DNA from: Lithospermum erythrorhizon
Taxonomy: Eukaryota; Streptophyta; Magnoliopsida; Boraginales; Boraginaceae
Reading direction: 5' to 3'
Assembly (NCBI GenBank): GCA_019722365.1
Contig: JADFUC010000005.1
Coordinates: forward strand, 1 to 64,000
DNA: 64,000 bases
Shown: positions 60,557-64,000 of the stretch, in pieces
Layout: each line of letters starts with the position of its first letter
Numbering within the stretch: the stretch's first letter is position 1
Translations under genes and position numbers: made by a program
The notes under the pieces: generated by a model
The model's database searches: none
What the model saw: only the letters and a program-made list of their open reading frames with translations
What the model was told of the DNA's origin: nothing

Positions 60557-61925
60557 AAGTTATAATTGGTAACTAAAACGGTTGTTAAGTTGGATAGATA
60601 ACTAAATAGAGTTGTTAATATGGTAGTAAGTAGTAATTTTATCTCTCAGGTGTTTTGATTAGGCGCTGTTGGAAGAGAGGCACGTCGACTAATTAGGCGG
60701 GCGCCATATTTGCTACAGCCATGTGAGTATTTATCTTTACTGGCAACATTAACTACTTGATTACAAATATGTGTATGTGTATGCATACGATTTTCAAGTT
60801 AAATTTCATGTGTTGAATATGAATAAAGCGGGTCAGACAGGCTGCGTCCGTGGTCTCACGAGTCGGATACGTGTTTCGAGGTAATGCCGAGTCGTAGGTA
60901 TGAGTCAGATACGAAGTTGATTTATGTTTGTTGAGTTTGTATTATCCTCGATTTATTCTTATACCGGTCAAGGGTGTTTTTGCTTAAGCACTGCTACGAT
61001 TCAACATAGCTTACGTCGACGAAAGCATAAGTTTTCTCCCTGTGCCGAGGTTGATTATGGTGCATTAGTTGTAAAAACCGGATTTATATCGAGTTGAATT
61101 AAGCCGTTGAGTCAGACAGCCGATAAACTTGTTAAGTTGATCGAAAGCACGAAGCGATTAGTTGTCGAAGTCGCGATGTCGCCCTTGTCACGGGATAGAG
61201 TAAAGTTTGAGCGATTATTGCGGTATTATTGCCAGCTTCTTCTTGAAATGTACGACATATCGTTGATTGCCCCCATCTTTGCAACGTTATGCTAGCCGAT
61301 TTAAATTTTATGAACATACCGCAGAATGGTAATGAAATTGCTAATGACTCTCAGAGATACATCTTAAGACGAATAACATTATCTACTACTTATCTATCAG
61401 ACGCGATATCAACTTTGGTACACTATGATTGGAGGTTAATTTCATTCTTGAGATATATATTCACTAAGCTTCTGCAGCCTACACCTCTGCCTCTCTATGG
61501 AAGGCAATTTCCCCATTACAGCTGATGCGGGGCAGCCGCTCCGTCTCCGGTTTGCTCAAGGACAGGCTTTTAGAGCTTGCGCTGAACAAGGGAAGCGAAA
61601 GTTGATCCTCACATTCTTATTATTTTTTTGGATTGTAGTTCTGCTTGTCCGTATAGTTGTCATTTTGGGATTGGCCGTCAGATGTTGATTTTTTTTGTAC
61701 TGGGAGATACGTTGTATGTCAAGTCATATTTCAGGTTAGGAATACCCAAGACGGGATTCTTTTTTCCGAAAAAAACCGTTTCTTGTCCGTTGTATATTGT
61801 TTTATTTGTTTTTAGAGAGGTGTCTTTTAAATTTGAAATTAATCAACATTGGTGACTCTGTTGTCCATGATTTGAGACGATTCTAACCTCCCCGCCATGC
61901 ATTTATCTGGGTATGTAATGCTATG
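60556..61925 (+). repeat. 3' LTR of the gypsy element, lacking its first ~0.85 kb
   Basis: The sequence begins TAAGTTATAATTGGTAACTA, which aligns with position about 54,322 of the 5' LTR rather than with its start. From there it follows the 5' LTR to its end (1.37 kb in both). The first part of the LTR is missing right behind the polypurine tract. Confidence 0.8.
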
Positions 61926-61930
61926 TGTCT

Positions 61931-63240
61931 AGCAATATAATCGAATTTACTTTAATTAATGATTCAACTAAACCATTTTGTGTATGTACATGAGGAATAG
62001 GATGTTCAACAATAATTCCAGTTGACATGCAATAACTATTGAATGCTACAAATGTAAATTCACCAGTATTGTCGAGTATAACTTTCTTTATAGTATAATC
62101 AAGAAATTGTGCTCTTAGTTTGATTATTTGAGCAAGAAATTTTGCAAATGTCATATCACGACTTGACAATAAACAAACATGCTAATTCATTTACTAGATG
62201 CATCAATTATCACATAAAGCGGTTAACGACAATTTCTATCATACATATTTCACAACGTTCACCTTCGTCACGCATGCTTGTACCACTTTCACTCGGGTTT
62301 ATTCCATCAAAAAAGCGAAGTTGCTTGATTTGGCAAATTCGACAGGGGTAAAATTACAAATACTCATTTTGAGATAATTTTTCCATTCTATTAAAATTTT
62401 GGGACAAATATTTGATGAGGCTTACTAATTTGAATAAAATATTTGGATGCGATAAAATATTTTGCCCCAAAATTTATTAAGATTGAAAAATTAGCAATAA
62501 ACGGTAGCTGGCTGACGCTTTATCTCTTATCGCTTTGTCCTAAAAGTCAAGCTTAACAACCATTTGGACGAATGGCCAAGTGGGACACTTTTGAAACATG
62601 TGTGATCGAATGGATCATTTTAAAACATGCGTGGATCGAATGTAAGAACGCTTTTGAAACATGTACGATCGAACGTACATTAACCCTACCATAAAATAAA
62701 TAACGGTCCAGGACAAGGACGGATAGAATCACATATATCACCTTGAATTCTTTCAAGAAATACAGTGATTCCGTGCATGCCTAATTATTAGTTTTCAGAG
62801 AAATAAGCTTTGGCTTACTTAAGTTCTCTGTGAATTAATTTAAACTTTTCAAAGGATGACCATATGCTTTTAATTATTTTTCTTATCATTTTGGAACCAG
62901 GATGACCTAAAAGATCATGCCACAAACACACAGTTTTGGGATCCTTTTTTATTACCAAATTACATTCAATTTCATGAATATAAGTATAATGTAACCCAGA
63001 AGGTAATTTTGGTAGTTTCTCCAATATTTTCTTCTTTCCCAAAACAATAAGTAATATGTATATTTCTATATTACCTTCGCTTATCATTTCAAGATTATAC
63101 CCATGATGATATTATGTCATTAAAACTCAATAAGTTTCTTTTTGACTTTGAAGAATACAAAGCATCATTAATGATAAATTTTTTCCATTTGATAATATGA
63201 ATATGACATTTACCTATCCTTCAACTGCTAAGCGGAATAC
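61931..63240 (-). mobile_element. Ty1/copia element, 5' part (pre-integrase and integrase)
   Basis: Read from right to left on minus: near 63,180-63,090 are DALYSSKSKRNLLSF-like residues. The GAG-pre-integrase block lies at 63,040-62,880, with LPKLPSGLHYTYIHEIE then LWHDLLGHPGSKMIRKII (the His-His part of the zinc region). Integrase core sequence lies at 62,169-61,935, with LDNTGEFT, YCMSTGIIVEHPIPHVHTQN and GLVESLIK. The last part is an 82-residue open frame. Sequence beyond 63,240 no longer matches, so gag and the 5' LTR are not identified. It continues at 53,470-51,256. Confidence 0.88.
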
Positions 63241-64000
63241 TATCCTTTAAGGTGTGGTGCTTAATAAGTGATTATACTATCTTTTTGATTTTTTGGGTTT
63301 TAAGATTGAATTACAAATTATATCTATCTAATTTCAGATTTATTAATTACCCCACACAAATGAGAATAATAAAACGACAAACAATTATAATGTAAATTGC
63401 GGCAAAACGAAAAACAACAATATAATCAAGATACAGTAAATAAAATGAGATAGCAAAGTGGTTAAATGACTCAAGAATTTTGCAATTTTAGCTTCCTGCT
63501 CTAAGTGCTCGATCATCGGCTTTCCAACCCGGGATTTCGTAACAATCACCACTAAGGACATGAGAAAACTCCGGAAGTTCGCATTAACGCAAGCAACTCC
63601 ACAAAATATACAATCTCTTCTAGCAACCCTATGCTAGAAACCCAAAGCCCCTTTTTAGATTTTGATCTCTTTAATCTCCCGATTACAGAAACCCAAGTCA
63701 CTATCCAGGATTTCAATGACTAATATAATAGTAAATGAATTTGAACAAACAAGCTATGAAATCTCTAAGCTATCAAGTTTTATGAGTGATTAAGAATGCC
63801 TTTTTTCTTTTGAAAAGTATGAAAATATTGCCTCAGAAATCGTGCAAAAGTTAGGTTAAAAAAGGTGGCTATGAGGCGGCTTTTATAGAGTTCGAAAAAT
63901 GCGTCAGAAAACCCTGGGTTCGGGACCTAGGTCGAAGAGCGAAGTCCTCCCACCATGTCCCGACCTCCTGCCTCAAGAGAGTCAAGGGACTTCGAAAAGC
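63241..64000. other. Unassigned repeat-like DNA at the right edge
   Basis: The base use and phrases (CTGCTCTAAGTGCTCGATCATCG, GGGTTCGGGACCTAGGTCG) recall the LTR-like block at 3.3-4.3 kb in general style, but I cannot align the two by eye. No gene is supported. Confidence 0.35.

Larger units (their letters stand above)
53471..61925 (+). mobile_element. Ty3/gypsy chromovirus-like element (Tekay/Del type), full structure but decayed
   Basis: From left to right: a 5' LTR (53,471-55,692), a primer-binding-site-like stretch (about 55,697-55,712), gag remnants (about 56,130-56,580), pol (57,660-60,400) and a truncated 3' LTR (60,556-61,925). It is flanked by near-identical 5-base repeats, GGTCT (53,466-53,470) and TGTCT (61,926-61,930). 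It sits inside the integrase region of the copia element on the other strand. The internal region is clearly richer in GC than its flanks and full of stops and frameshifts, so it is not autonomous. The lineage call rests on the polyprotein C-terminus (VKVLW-like and ATWE-like blocks) and is inference. Confidence 0.88.

Overview
This is a window of nuclear plant DNA, most likely from a eudicot. The sequence is AT-rich. Genes have GT-AG introns (eight in the lipase gene and at least thirteen in the RING gene). The proteins belong to plant families: a SHAQKYF-type MYB, an AP2/ERF factor and a plant lipase-like hydrolase. Most of the remaining sequence is decayed plant retrotransposon. I cannot name the species.

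Layout. 1-3.3 kb: decayed Ty1/copia element on the minus strand, with an LTR-like end starting near 3.33 kb. 4.3-19.3 kb: gene-poor, AT-rich DNA with TE scraps, a GC-rich island (10.1-10.6 kb), a long (AAT)n tract (15.3-15.9 kb) and a coding-like remnant (17.5-18.4 kb). 19.56-25.04 kb (+): intact nine-exon alpha/beta-hydrolase (lipase-like) gene. 28.5-29.8 kb (-): intact two-exon DIVARICATA-type MYB gene, with a striking degenerate repeat in its upstream leader. 33.3-43.1 kb (-): membrane protein with a C-terminal RING finger (plant 'transmembrane Fragile-X-F-associated' family). I could place fourteen exons, and its seventh intron holds a 3.1 kb inverted-repeat element. 44-45 kb: a SINE with a perfect 15-bp target duplication and a Stowaway-like MITE. 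47.1-48.06 kb (-): broken AP2/ERF gene. 49-63.2 kb: a retrotransposon nest. A copia element (-) is split by a full Ty3/gypsy element (53.47-61.93 kb), and a solo LTR of the same gypsy family (49.09-51.26 kb) lies next to it.

Gene relationships. From memory, the lipase-like and RING genes are also close neighbours in both Arabidopsis duplicates (At1g18460/At1g18470 and At1g73920/At1g73950). The pair therefore looks like an old conserved block, with the MYB gene lying between them here. I see no common pathway that ties the genes together. I found no tRNA, rRNA, CRISPR or operon-like structure. The main novelty is in repeat architecture: the intronic inverted LTR-like element, the MYB leader repeat with its upstream reading frame, and the nested retrotransposons whose target duplications can still be read.
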